NCBI RefSeq assembly: GCF_003813775.1
Contig: NZ_RPDH01000001.1
Location: 620,001-684,000, forward strand
Length of the DNA: 64,000 nt
DNA from: Chitinophaga lutea
GTDB taxonomy: Bacteria; Bacteroidota; Bacteroidia; Chitinophagales; Chitinophagaceae
Direction of reading: 5' to 3'
Shown here: positions 43,265 to 52,338 of the stretch, piece after piece
How positions within the stretch are numbered: position 1 is the first letter of the stretch
Layout: every line of letters begins with the position of its first letter
Notes under the pieces: generated by a model
Database searches by the model: none
Seen by the model: only the letters and a program-made list of their open reading frames with translations
Told to the model about the DNA's origin: nothing
Translations under genes and position numbers: made by a program

Positions 43265-45160
43265 TTATTCACCTTTCTTTTCTTCACCACCTTCGGATTG
43301 TTTCAGTTTTTCTCTCAGTTCGGCCAGCGCGCCCAGATCGCCCAGGGTTGCTTTTTCTACCTTAGACTGGATGTTTTTCACAGTCTTGCGGGTTTTTTCA
43401 GCATCAGCACGTTTTTCTTTGATCACAGCGTCTTTCTCGTCGGCTTTTGCCTGTTCCCAAACTTTAGCGTGAGAAACCAGGATGCGTTTTTCGTTGCGGT
43501 CGAATTCGATGATCATGAATTCTTTCACATCTTCAACGGCGATCGGTTTTTCATCTTCAGTGCGCAGGTGACGGGCGGGAGCGTAAGCTTCCAGGCCGTA
43601 TTGCAGCTGCACGGTAGCGCCTTTGTCGTCTTTCTTCACTACAGTTCCTTCGTGGATAGAACCAATCGGGAAGATAGTTTCGAAAGTGTTCCAGGGATCT
43701 TCTTCGATCTGTTTGTGACCGAGGCTCAGTTTGCGGTTGTCTTTATCAATGCCCAGGATAACCACTTCGATCTCGTTGCCCACTTTCGTGTACTCGCTCG
43801 GATGGTTGAAGCGTTTGATCCAGCTCAGGTCGGAGATGTGGATCATGCCGCCGATACCGGTTTCCAGCTCAACGAATACGCCATAAGGAGTGATGTTTTT
43901 CACGATGCCTTTGTGACGGCTGTCCAGCGGGAATTTAGTTTCGATGGTAGACCAGGGATCTTCGGTGAGTTGTTTGATAGACAGGCTCATTTTGCGCTCG
44001 TCTTTGCTCAGGGTAACTACCACTGCTTCGTACTCTTCGCCCAGTTTGAAGAACTCTTTGGCGTTGATCGGGGTGGAAGCCCATGAGATCTCGGATACGT
44101 GCACCAGGCCTTCCACACCGGGGAGGATTTCCAGGAATGCGCCGTAGTCTTCGATATTTACCACTTTGCCTTTCACTTTTGCACCTTCGGTGATAGTAGC
44201 CGGCAGGGTATCCCAAGGATGGGGAGTCAGTTGTTTGTAACCTAAGCTGATACGTTTTTTCTCGTCGTCGAAGTCCAGTACCACCACGTTGATCTTCTGA
44301 TCCATCTGGAGTACTTCGCTCGGGTGAGAAATACGGCCCCAGCTGATATCGGTAATATAGAGCAGACCGTCCAGGCCACCCAGGTCGATGAACGCACCGA
44401 AGTCGGTGATGTTCTTGATCGTACCTTCCAGTACCTGACCTTTCTCCAGTTTGGAGATGATGTCTACACGCTGTTGTTCGATATCGCTTTCGATCAGGGC
44501 TTTGTGAGATACTACGGCGTTGCGGATAGCTTCGTTTACCTTTACTACCTTGAACTCCATGGTTTTACCTACAAACTGATCGTAGTCGGTAACCGGTTTA
44601 ACGTCGATCTGAGAACCGGGCAGGAAGGTTTCCATGCCGTAAACGTCCACGATCAGGCCGCCTTTGGTTTTGCTGGTAACGGTACCAGTAACCACTTCGC
44701 CGGTTTTGTAAACTTCCACGATGCGTTCCCATGCACGTTGCATACGAGCCTGTTTGCGGCTCAGGTGCAGGTTGCCGTCGCGGTCTTCTTTTTCAACTAC
44801 CAGTACTTCCACCTCGTCGCCCACTTTGATGCCCTGCAGATCGCGGAACTCATTGAGGGAGATAAGACCGTCGGATTTGAACCCGATGTTGATCACCACA
44901 TCTGTTTTAGTGACGCCAACGATGGTACCGGTGAGCAGACCGTTCTCTTCGATCACTTTGAAAGTGCTGTCGTAAGTCTGGTCGTACTTTTCCTTCTCTT
45001 CTTTGGTGTAAGAAGATACGTTACGTTTGTCCACGCTCCAGTCGAAATCGTCGTGAGCGGTGGCAACAGGTGCATTTGTTGTCGCTGTTGCTGCCGGAGC
45101 TGCTGCTTCCGGGGCCTGTTGTTCAGCGTTTTGTTCGTTAGTAATGTTGTTTTCTGTCAA
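43265..45160 (-). CDS. rpsA: 30S ribosomal protein S1
   Basis: A 631-residue RNA-binding ribosomal protein with six S1 (OB-fold) repeats between about residue 90 and 585. Examples are GTIKNITDFGAFIDLGGLDG, GKVVNIEDYGAFLEILPG and GIVKNITPYGVFVELETG. An Ala/Pro/Thr-rich N-terminal tail and a Lys/Glu-rich C-terminus flank them. The start is a TTG at 45160 (TTG-ACA-GAA-AAC), since AGGAGG lies 9 nt before it. The in-frame ATG at 45232 is rejected because it overlaps the promoter's -33 element. S1 binds mRNA on the small subunit and is essential for initiation in most Gram-negative bacteria. Confidence 0.95.
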   Translation of the reverse strand: MTENNITNEQNAEQQAPEAAAPAATATTNAPVATAHDDFDWSVDKRNVSSYTKEEKEKYDQTYDSTFKVIEENGLLTGTIVGVTKTDVVINIGFKSDGLISLNEFRDLQGIKVGDEVEVLVVEKEDRDGNLHLSRKQARMQRAWERIVEVYKTGEVVTGTVTSKTKGGLIVDVYGMETFLPGSQIDVKPVTDYDQFVGKTMEFKVVKVNEAIRNAVVSHKALIESDIEQQRVDIISKLEKGQVLEGTIKNITDFGAFIDLGGLDGLLYITDISWGRISHPSEVLQMDQKINVVVLDFDDEKKRISLGYKQLTPHPWDTLPATITEGAKVKGKVVNIEDYGAFLEILPGVEGLVHVSEISWASTPINAKEFFKLGEEYEAVVVTLSKDERKMSLSIKQLTEDPWSTIETKFPLDSRHKGIVKNITPYGVFVELETGIGGMIHISDLSWIKRFNHPSEYTKVGNEIEVVILGIDKDNRKLSLGHKQIEEDPWNTFETIFPIGSIHEGTVVKKDDKGATVQLQYGLEAYAPARHLRTEDEKPIAVEDVKEFMIIEFDRNEKRILVSHAKVWEQAKADEKDAVIKEKRADAEKTRKTVKNIQSKVEKATLGDLGALAELREKLKQSEGGEEKKGE

Positions 45161-45169
45161 AATTTGTTT

Positions 45170-45175
45170 CCTCCT
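45170..45175 (-). promoter_or_regulatory. Strong Shine-Dalgarno sequence (AGGAGG) of rpsA
   Basis: On the minus strand AGGAGG (45175-45170) precedes the TTG start by 9 nt. Bacteroidota mRNAs rarely carry such sequences, so this decides the unusual start and may serve autoregulation. Confidence 0.75.
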
Positions 45176-45201
45176 TTTAAAGTAAAGTATTTTAAGGGAG
45201 G

Positions 45202-45232
45202 CAAAGATACGCCAATATTCCCTTTCGGGCAA
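45202..45232 (-). promoter_or_regulatory. Consensus promoter of rpsA
   Basis: TTG (45232-45230), a 20-bp spacer and TATCTTTG (45209-45202) on the minus strand match the Bacteroidota promoter. The leader to the TTG start is about 35 nt. Confidence 0.78.
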
Positions 45233-45366
45233 TTTTATTTAGGCGAAATCCGGGCTGTCAATCAAATGATTACATATATTGTTATTCATCACCCGGGAAG
45301 CGCCCGTCCCGCCTCCTATGCAGGCCCCTGCGCGTTTAGCTCAACAATTTTCTTTAATTTTCCGGT

Positions 45367-46263
45367 ATGAATGGCACTTCTTTTCAATCGGATATCAAAC
45401 ACTGGCTCAAACAGGAGAATACGGTCAATCACCTCATGTTTGTGAACATCGGCATTTTCCTCCTCCTCGGCATCCTGTACCTCCTCGCCTTTCTCCAGCT
45501 CGATGTGGCGGCGGTTGCCCACCAGTTCCTGCTGAATAACCTCCAGTTGAATATATATAATAACGAATTATTGTATAAGCCCTGGGGGATCCTGACTTAT
45601 ATGTTTGTCCACACCGGGATTTTCCATATTTTCTTCAACATGCTCAACCTTTACTGGTTCGGCAATATGTTCCGCAGTACGCTGGGCAACAAACGGGTAC
45701 TCCCCCTTTACCTGCTCAGCGGGCTCTTCGGCGCCCTGGTATATGTCCTGTTCTACTACGCGCTCCCCACTTCCGGCGTGCTCGGCGGCCCCATGATCGG
45801 CGCTTCCGCGGCCGTGATGTGTTTCCTGGTCGCCAGCGCCACCCTCATGCCCAACCTCGAAATTGGCCTGCTGTTCCTCGGTACCATCAAACTGAAATGG
45901 GTGGCCGTGGGCGTGATCGTCATCGATATCATCACCATCCCCCTCGGGAACGTGGGCGGCATCCTGGCCCACCTCGGCGGAGCGGCTTTCGGGTATGTGT
46001 ACGTGCGCACGCTCCAGAACAACGGCACGGACCTTTGCGCCCCCCTCATCGCCCTGTTCGAAAAAATCACGAGCCTGTTTTCCCGCCGGCCGAAACCCCA
46101 GAAATTCAAACCTAAAAAATCACCCCTCCGCGTGGTGCGCAATAACGAGCCTTCGCATACCACCCGGCTCGACCAGCTGCTCGATAAAATCAACGAAAAA
46201 GGCTACAACAGCCTCACTTCGGAAGAAAAACAGTGGCTGAAGAAGTACAGCGACGAGAAATAG
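45367..46263 (+). CDS. Rhomboid family intramembrane serine protease
   Basis: A 298-residue membrane protein with six hydrophobic helices. The catalytic Ser147 lies in MIGASAAVM and the catalytic His202 in AHLGGAAFGY. The family's VHTGIFHIFFNMLNLYWFG segment (His-x-x-x-Asn) lies in the second helix. A cytoplasmic tail (about 215-298) is basic and ends in a short helical domain (LDQLLDKINEKGYNSLT, EEKQWLKKY) common in Bacteroidota rhomboids. It cleaves membrane proteins within the bilayer; the substrate is unknown. It is divergent from rpsA with a 206-bp gap. Confidence 0.95.
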   Translation: MNGTSFQSDIKHWLKQENTVNHLMFVNIGIFLLLGILYLLAFLQLDVAAVAHQFLLNNLQLNIYNNELLYKPWGILTYMFVHTGIFHIFFNMLNLYWFGNMFRSTLGNKRVLPLYLLSGLFGALVYVLFYYALPTSGVLGGPMIGASAAVMCFLVASATLMPNLEIGLLFLGTIKLKWVAVGVIVIDIITIPLGNVGGILAHLGGAAFGYVYVRTLQNNGTDLCAPLIALFEKITSLFSRRPKPQKFKPKKSPLRVVRNNEPSHTTRLDQLLDKINEKGYNSLTSEEKQWLKKYSDEK

Positions 46264-46943
46264 CAGCCTCGCCTGCGCCCGGCCAAAAAACCAACCAGAC
46301 CTGACAGCCGTATCTTTTCCTGAGAAAAGCAAAAAGCCCCGGAGAACCAGGGCTACTGCATTTGTCTATATCAGTAAACGTAAAATGCTTGTTAAAGGCT
46401 ACTCCGCGAACATTGTGAAGCGATTCCGCCTGTTAAAAACCTGGCCGCAGCGCCTGTGAAGACCGGTCCCTGTACTCAGTGGGCACCCTGATTCAGGAAG
46501 ATATGTGCACCTGAATCCCTGCCCGTACACCGCAACGTGTCCCGATGAGCACGTAATTCCGGGAGACTGGCACCTGCGCCGCTGCCTGCACCACACCGTA
46601 CCCCAATGAGCACCCGGAACCCGTTCAACCGTTCCGCAACGCATTTCAATTCATGCTCCCGCAATCCCGATACTCATAAAAAGAAACACTGCTCCGCTCC
46701 CGGCAGCAAAAAACATCCCGCTGAATACACTGGAACACAACCGTACCGGGCATTTTCCGGAGGGGAAACTGACGCCCGCATATACGGCACCTACAGGCAC
46801 ATGGCTGCGCCCGGACATACTACGATCTTGGATGTTTCTACTACAAAAGGTTTAGTACATGAAAGTTAACTAGAAAAGTTGAGATTTCCGCATTCGTACT
46901 TGCGGCAGATATCATTTATCTTTGCCCAATTGAGGCCGAACAC
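46264..46943. other. Intergenic region between rhomboid and ispH genes
   Basis: 680 bp with no convincing gene. A weak hairpin (AGCCC/GGGCT near 46335-46355) may terminate the rhomboid gene. A degenerate repeat is seen at about 46507-46565 and 46570-46625 (GCACCT, CTGCC-GTAC, CCC-ATGAGCAC words, about 61-63 bp apart). The ispH -7 element lies at the right edge. Short ORFs here have no recognisable features. Confidence 0.5.
46917..46924 (+). promoter_or_regulatory. -7 promoter element (TATCTTTG) of ispH
   Basis: TATCTTTG is an exact TAnnTTTG match, 19 nt before the ispH ATG. The nearest TTG is 14 bp upstream, shorter than usual. Confidence 0.5.
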
Positions 46944-48170
46944 ATGAAAACATTCAACGTACCCATCATATACCGCAGTCCGCTGATTTCCGCCATTAAA
47001 CAGCACCGTAAGCAGCAGGACCGCATGAAGAAAGACTTCAGCCCTACCCTGCTCGATTTTGGCCCGGTACGCATCCTGCTGGCCCGCCACTTCGGGTTCT
47101 GCTACGGCGTGGAGAACGCCATCGAAATCGCCTTTAAAACCATCGACGAAAACGAAGGAAAGCGGATTTTCCTGCTCAGCGAAATGATCCATAACCCCCA
47201 GGTGAACAGCGACCTGCTCTCCCGCGGGGTGCGTTTCCTGATGGATACCTCCGGCAAACAGCTCATTCCCTGGGAAGACCTGCGTTCGGACGACATCGTG
47301 ATCATCCCCGCCTTCGGCACCACCCTCGAGATAGAAGCCCGCCTCCAGGCCATCGGCATTACGCCGCTGCAATACAACACCACCTGCCCCTTCGTGGAAC
47401 GCGTCTGGAACAAAGCAGAGCAGATCGCCGCGCGTGAATACACGGTGATCGTGCACGGCAAACCCAAACACGAAGAAACCCGGGCCACCTTTTCCCACAG
47501 CCGCTTTCATACCCCCACCGTGGTGGTGAAAGACATGGAGGAAACCCACCGCCTCGCCGAATACATACACGGCCGTAAACCGGCGGAACAGTTTTACGAG
47601 GAGTTCAAAGGACAGTACTCTGAAGGTTTCGACGTTACCCGCCACCTGCAACGGGTGGGCGTAGTGAACCAGACCACCATGCTGGCCTCCGAAACACAGG
47701 CTATCGCCGACTATATCAAACAGGCCATCATCGAAAAGTTCGGGCTGGCCGACGACCAGGTGGCGGCGCATTTCGCCGACACCCGCGATACGCTCTGCTA
47801 CGCCACGAACGACAACCAGACGGCCGTTACCGGCATGCTCGAGGCTACGGCCGACCTCGCCATCGTGGTGGGCGGCTACAACAGCTCCAACACCTCCCAC
47901 CTCGTGGAGCTCTGCGAAGAAAAACTCCCCACCTACTTTATCTCGTCGGAAGAGAAACTCCTCTCCGCCAATGAAATACTGCACTGGGATTTCCACCATC
48001 ACCAGGAACTCCACAGCACCGGCTACCTGCCCGGCAAGGAAGTGGTCACCCTCCTGCTCACCAGCGGCGCCTCCTGCCCCGATGCGGTGGTGGAAGGAGT
48101 GATTCGCAAACTCCTTGGTTTTTACGGTCTCGAAGAAAAACTGGAAGAGAAAGCGGCAGCCTTCTCCTGA
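46944..48170 (+). CDS. ispH: 4-hydroxy-3-methylbut-2-enyl diphosphate reductase
   Basis: A 408-residue iron-sulfur enzyme, the last step of the MEP isoprenoid pathway (HMBPP to IPP and DMAPP). The three cluster Cys are C53 (FGFCYGVENA), C148 (NTTCPFVERVW) and C378 (GASCPDAVVEG). The substrate His motif IHNPQVN and the NQTTM segment are present. It is about 90 residues longer than the E. coli enzyme, with an N-terminal extension and insertions resembling the longer plant/cyanobacterial-type IspH. Single gene with its own promoter element. Confidence 0.95.
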   Translation: MKTFNVPIIYRSPLISAIKQHRKQQDRMKKDFSPTLLDFGPVRILLARHFGFCYGVENAIEIAFKTIDENEGKRIFLLSEMIHNPQVNSDLLSRGVRFLMDTSGKQLIPWEDLRSDDIVIIPAFGTTLEIEARLQAIGITPLQYNTTCPFVERVWNKAEQIAAREYTVIVHGKPKHEETRATFSHSRFHTPTVVVKDMEETHRLAEYIHGRKPAEQFYEEFKGQYSEGFDVTRHLQRVGVVNQTTMLASETQAIADYIKQAIIEKFGLADDQVAAHFADTRDTLCYATNDNQTAVTGMLEATADLAIVVGGYNSSNTSHLVELCEEKLPTYFISSEEKLLSANEILHWDFHHHQELHSTGYLPGKEVVTLLLTSGASCPDAVVEGVIRKLLGFYGLEEKLEEKAAAFS

Positions 48171-48330
48171 TAACCGGCGACTGCCTTCCGTTACCTGCCT
48201 GCATGAAATGAAAGTTTCGCGGACATGATCAGTATGCCCTGCCTGAACGCCAAAAGCGTCGGGACTACACATCATTTCATGATAAAGGAATGGTCGACGG
48301 CAGCGCGTAGCTCCTCACGCATCCCCAAAG

Positions 48331-48735
48331 GAACAAGCGCCTGGCAACTTGAAAGGTGGATGGAATGTGCGCAACCGGTTATTCCGCACCGGGCCGACAG
48401 GAACCGGCGGCCGGCATATTTCACCTATCGTGGAAGGTTGATGGAATACTCCAACCGGCTGTCCATATCCGGGCCGAAAGGAACCGTTGCCTGGCATATT
48501 TCACTTATCATGGAAGGTTGACGGAATACGCCTACCGGCTGTCCATATCCGGGCCGAAAGGAACCGTTGCCTGGCATATTTCACGTATCACGGAAGGTTG
48601 ACGGAATACGCCTACCGGCTGTCCATATCCGGGCCGAAAGGAACCGCTGCCTGGTATATTTCATGTATCATGAAAAGTGGGTGAAATGCTCCCAACCGGC
48701 CATTCCATATCCGGGCCGAAAGGAACAAGCGTCCG
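48331..48735. repeat. Intergenic tandem repeat array D (80-bp units)
   Basis: The anchor GGGCCGAAAGGAAC recurs (GAAC at 48331, 48401, 48481, 48561, 48641 and 48723), giving intervals of 70, 80, 80, 80 and 82 bp. The central 80-bp copies differ at only a few positions (CTTATCATGG, CGTATCACGG). Because 80 is not a multiple of 3, each unit reads in a new frame. The overlapping small ORFs are therefore artefacts of the repeat. It fills the gap between two convergent genes (ispH and LytTR regulator); 48171-48330 and 48800-48980 show no gene. Confidence 0.9.
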
Positions 48736-48770
48736 GCGAACGCCTGATTACACGGGAGGTATATAAAACA

Positions 48771-48796
48771 AAAAAGACACCAGAAGGTGCCTTTTT
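48771..48796. terminator. Terminator between array D and the LytTR gene
   Basis: AAAAAG-CACC pairs with GGTG-CTTTTT across loop AGAA with one internal mismatch. A- and T-runs flank both sides, so it can work in both directions. Confidence 0.65.
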
Positions 48797-48982
48797 CCTT
48801 TGGGGCTAATCAAACGCTAGTAATGCAGAGAAAATTCTTTTTTCTAACAAACAATTGATTTTCTGATTGTGTAACAAATGTACAACCTCACTTCAGCCAC
48901 CGCAACCCCCATTTAATATCCGGTATCGAACAGCCGATAAGTGGCAAGATTGGGTGTAAATCCGGCAGACCCTTCTGCACCG

Positions 48983-49747
48983 TCAGAACTGCATCGCTTT
49001 TTTCAGGAAATCGGCCTTACGCCGCCGTGACACTTCCACCTGCGTGCCGTCGCTCATCAGGGCGAAGCCGCCCTCTCCCTGGATGTAGGATTCCATCTGC
49101 TGCAGGTTGATCAGGTGGGAGTTGTGCACCCTGAAAAAGTCCGCATCGGTCAGCAGCTCCTCGAATTCCTTCAGCGGTTTCGACACCAGCAGTTGCTTGC
49201 GGTCGGTGAAAAACAGCTTGGTATAGTTCCCTGTCGATTCGCAACGCACGATGTTCTGCACGGGCATAAACACCAGGCCGTTGATGGTGGGCAGGGCGAT
49301 TTTTTTATTGGTCTGCTGCATGGTTTTCATGTTCTGCAGAAACACCTCCAGCGGCGCGATGGCGGGATCGTTGGCTTTGCTGGCCCGGCGCTCCTGGAAC
49401 TTGCGCAGCGCTTCCTGGAGGTCCTGTACACTGAAAGGTTTGAGCAGGTAATCGAGGGCGTTGAATTTGATCGCCTTCAGGGCGTATTGCTCATAGGCGG
49501 TAGTGAAAATCACGTCGAAGAAAATCCGTTCGTATTGCTTCAGCAATTCAAACCCGTTCTGATGCGGCATTTCCACGTCGAGAAACACCAGGTCGGGCTG
49601 CAGTTCGTCTATCACACGCCGGGCGTCCTGTACGCTGTTTACGCCGGCCAGTACGGTTACTTCGGGACATTTTTTCTGCAGCATCGCCTGCAGGGCATCA
49701 ATACAATGCTGCTCATCGTCGACGATAATCGCTTTGATTTCGCTCAT
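48983..49747 (-). CDS. LytTR family response regulator
   Basis: A 254-residue two-component regulator. The receiver domain (about 4-120) has the acidic pair VDDE, phosphoacceptor Asp57 in LVFLDVEMP, the Thr in IFTTAYEQYA and the Lys in YLLKPF. The LytTR DNA-binding domain (about 150-254) contains RCESTGNYTKLFF, FFRVHNSHLINLQQ and the ending VSRRRKADFLKKAM. The start at 49747 (MSEIKAIIVDDE) is chosen over 49801. The sensor kinase gene ends 25 bp upstream on the same strand. Such LytS/LytTR pairs control cell-surface or uptake genes; the target here is unknown. Confidence 0.95.
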   Translation of the reverse strand: MSEIKAIIVDDEQHCIDALQAMLQKKCPEVTVLAGVNSVQDARRVIDELQPDLVFLDVEMPHQNGFELLKQYERIFFDVIFTTAYEQYALKAIKFNALDYLLKPFSVQDLQEALRKFQERRASKANDPAIAPLEVFLQNMKTMQQTNKKIALPTINGLVFMPVQNIVRCESTGNYTKLFFTDRKQLLVSKPLKEFEELLTDADFFRVHNSHLINLQQMESYIQGEGGFALMSDGTQVEVSRRRKADFLKKAMQF

Positions 49748-49772
49748 GTGGTGATTTTTAAATTTTCTCTGC

Positions 49773-51719
49773 TTAAAATAAAAACTCTGCCGGCAATACA
49801 ATTCTCACTCTTGTGCCGGTGGCCTGCCCGTTGTCCTGCAGATCGTGGATCTCTACATTTGCGTCTTTGGTATTGTTGATCTTGCGGATGAGCGCTATGC
49901 GGCCTTCGGTTACTTTCATGCCCATTGAATTGTGCATGCGGTCTTTCTTCTCTTTTATTTCCATGGCCATCTTGCGGCCGATTCCATTATCCGTTACCGT
50001 TACCTCGAGCACCTTGCCCTTCAGCCCGATGGTAATGTCCAGCATCCCTTTTTCCTTGCGGTGCACGAGACCGTGCCAGATGGCGTTTTCCACATAGGGC
50101 TGGATGATCATGGGCGGTATCAGCACCTCTTCTTCGTTGATATGCTCTTCCACCGAAATGCTGTAGTCAAACATGTTGTTGCAGCGGAGGGCCTCCAGGT
50201 CGAGGTACAGCCGCAGCGATTCCACTTCCTTATTGAGCGGGATGAACGTATGCTGGCTGTTGTCGAGGATCATGCGCATCAGTTTGGAAAACTTCGTGAG
50301 ATAGTCGGACGCTTCCTCCTGGTTGTTGCTCCAGATGTACCGGTGGATGGAGCTGAGCGAATTGAAGATAAAGTGCGGGTTCATCTGCGAGCGCAGCGAA
50401 CGCAGTTCCAGCTGCAGGGTTTGCCGGTTGGCCTGCAGGTTGCGGTGGCGGATGTAAAAGAAACCGCCCACGATGAGCATGAATAAGAAGCCGGCCAGCG
50501 CAATGGCCAGCGCCAGGTTACGGCGGATGCGCAACTGGCTGAGGTCCTGGTCCTGCTGTAGCTGTTTGATCTGGTTGTCTTTCTGGTGCACGTCGTGCAG
50601 GGTTTGCATCTGCGCGAACTCGATGCTCGACTTCTCCCGCAGCAGGCTGTCTTTATACAGGATGGAATAGTTGTTATTGTCCATGGCGAGGGTCAGGTCG
50701 CCGGCCCTTTTGTAGTTATCGCCCATCGATTTGTAGGCTTCCATGAGGGTGGATTTGAAGCCCCATTTCAGGCCGAGGTCGATGGCCTGCTGCAGGTATT
50801 TGCGGGCTTCCTCGTACTTGCCTTCTTCGTTGAGCAGCCGGCCGATGCTGATATAACTGTCGGCCACATGTATCTTGTCGTCTACCTTGTCATTGATGGC
50901 CAGCGCCTTCTGCAGGTACTCCATGGCCAGGGGATAGTTCTTCTTTTTCTGGTAGGCCGTGCCCAGGCAGGTGTAACAAATGGACATGCCGGTGGTGTTG
51001 TTCAGTTTTTCATTCACGGCCAGCGACTGTCTGTAAAACTCGATGGCCCTGTCGAGCTGCCCCAGCCCCTCGTAGGCATATCCCAGGTTGCCCAGGTTGA
51101 TGGCGATGCCGAGGTCGTTTTCCCGTTTCTGTTCGAGTTTCAGGCTGCGGTTGAACACCTCGATGGCTTCGTGGAATTTGTTGTCGGACAGTTTGATGTT
51201 GCCGATGGAATTGGTGGCAATGGCGATGCTGCGTTCGTCGTTATCTTTTTCGGCGGCCTTGAGGGCCCGGAAGTGGTAGTCGAAGGCTTTTTCCAGCATG
51301 TCGCGGCGCCGGTAGTCGACGCCGATATTATTGAGCGAGATGGTGATTAAACGGTTATCGCGGGCGTCTTCCGCACTTTTGAGGGCCCGTTCGTGATAAT
51401 CGGTGGCCAGCAGGTACTGCGACCTGTTGCGTTTGGAAGTCCCCAATTCGTTATAGGCCTCCGCGAGGCCTTTTGCGTAACGCAGTTTCTGCGCAACGGT
51501 GATGGCTTCCTGGAGGTAGGCATTATCCTGGCCACGGCTGTCGTAAAAGCGGTATAATCCCTTGGCTTTGCTGATCAGCCGGTTCACCTTGGCCGTATCG
51601 TCCGGCATTTTACGCACGGAATCGAGGCTGCGGGATACCTGCAACGAGTCCTGGGCGGATGCGCGCATCCACAGGGATAAAAATACGATGATGGTAAAGA
51701 TCAGTCCTTTGGAAGACAT
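49773..51719 (-). CDS. LytS-type sensor histidine kinase with periplasmic TPR domain
   Basis: A 648-residue membrane kinase. A signal peptide or first helix ends at MRASAQ (about 22), followed by a long array of tetratricopeptide repeats (about 35-350) that would lie in the periplasm. Then come a coiled-coil linker, one membrane helix (about 395-418), the His_kinase domain with phosphoacceptor His in QMNPHFIFNSLSSIH (near 450) and an ATPase domain with YVENAIWHGLVHR and TDNGIGRKMA. The start at 51719 (MSSKGLIF) gives a better signal than 51740. It pairs with the LytTR regulator. The long AT-rich leader upstream is described separately. Confidence 0.93.
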   Translation of the reverse strand: MSSKGLIFTIIVFLSLWMRASAQDSLQVSRSLDSVRKMPDDTAKVNRLISKAKGLYRFYDSRGQDNAYLQEAITVAQKLRYAKGLAEAYNELGTSKRNRSQYLLATDYHERALKSAEDARDNRLITISLNNIGVDYRRRDMLEKAFDYHFRALKAAEKDNDERSIAIATNSIGNIKLSDNKFHEAIEVFNRSLKLEQKRENDLGIAINLGNLGYAYEGLGQLDRAIEFYRQSLAVNEKLNNTTGMSICYTCLGTAYQKKKNYPLAMEYLQKALAINDKVDDKIHVADSYISIGRLLNEEGKYEEARKYLQQAIDLGLKWGFKSTLMEAYKSMGDNYKRAGDLTLAMDNNNYSILYKDSLLREKSSIEFAQMQTLHDVHQKDNQIKQLQQDQDLSQLRIRRNLALAIALAGFLFMLIVGGFFYIRHRNLQANRQTLQLELRSLRSQMNPHFIFNSLSSIHRYIWSNNQEEASDYLTKFSKLMRMILDNSQHTFIPLNKEVESLRLYLDLEALRCNNMFDYSISVEEHINEEEVLIPPMIIQPYVENAIWHGLVHRKEKGMLDITIGLKGKVLEVTVTDNGIGRKMAMEIKEKKDRMHNSMGMKVTEGRIALIRKINNTKDANVEIHDLQDNGQATGTRVRIVLPAEFLF

Positions 51720-52300
51720 GGTAATAGGTGAACAGCGCAACTAAGATACAGAAATCGGCGGCCATTCGGAAATAATCGGGTGCAGCTGCTGCGCGGCGAT
51801 TTCCCGGGCCGGTTAAAATGGTGAAGGGGCGAAAGAATTCGCCCCTTTCCTATTAACCGAATACACCTACTGAAAATATGAAACAGGACCATAACGGCCG
51901 TATCTCACATTAAGTTTAAACACACCGGCCCATACGAAAGCCCGGATGCCTGATATATATATCGTAGTTCGTTATAAACGGTTAATAGTGTGGTCTTTTT
52001 CTGGATATACGTCCGGGATATGGCAAAAAGCCTTTTTTTGGACATCACGCCGAACCGCTTTGCTGCGATACAAAAGTTACGGGATCCGCCGTAGCGCCAT
52101 CCGGTAGCTCAGATCATTTCTGATGTGCAACAAAATTCAGGTTCTTTTCAAGGTATGTGTCAATCAGGTCCAAAAAGTATCAGCGGCATATATCGTCACA
52201 TTTCCATTTTATGGAACGTACGGGCCAAGACCATTAAAATTGCAGGAATTTCTGAGGATGAGGTATAAAGTATTACCGGGGAAAACAATCCCTCTTACTT
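51720..52300 (-). other. Gene-poor leader region reading into the kinase gene
   Basis: About 580 bp with no convincing ORF on either strand. It is downstream of a consensus leftward promoter at 52301-52331 and upstream of the sensor kinase. It contains a 10-bp perfect hairpin (51824-51833 with 51838-51847, AAGGGGCGAA) without a U-tract and a weaker CAGA/TCTG stem near 52110. It could be a very long 5' leader or an independent non-coding RNA. Confidence 0.4.
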
Positions 52301-52331
52301 CAAAGGTAATAACGTTTTTGATATATACAAA
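52301..52331 (-). promoter_or_regulatory. Consensus leftward promoter directly downstream of cmk
   Basis: On the minus strand TTTG (52331-52328, within a T-run), a 19-bp spacer and TACCTTTG (52308-52301) match the Bacteroidota promoter exactly. It starts 8 bp after the cmk stop and points away from cmk. Confidence 0.75.
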
Positions 52332-52338
52332 AAAAGTT

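Noticed and set aside
48225..48809. Four overlapping small ORFs with repeated MPGIFH and MDGMCATG-type starts
   Set aside because: They are produced by the 80-bp tandem repeat; because 80 is not divisible by 3 each copy opens a different frame, and none has a promoter or domain.
52090..52160. tRNA-like text GGTAGCTCAG
   Set aside because: The matching D-arm half, anticodon arm and T-loop are absent, so no cloverleaf forms; at most a chance match.
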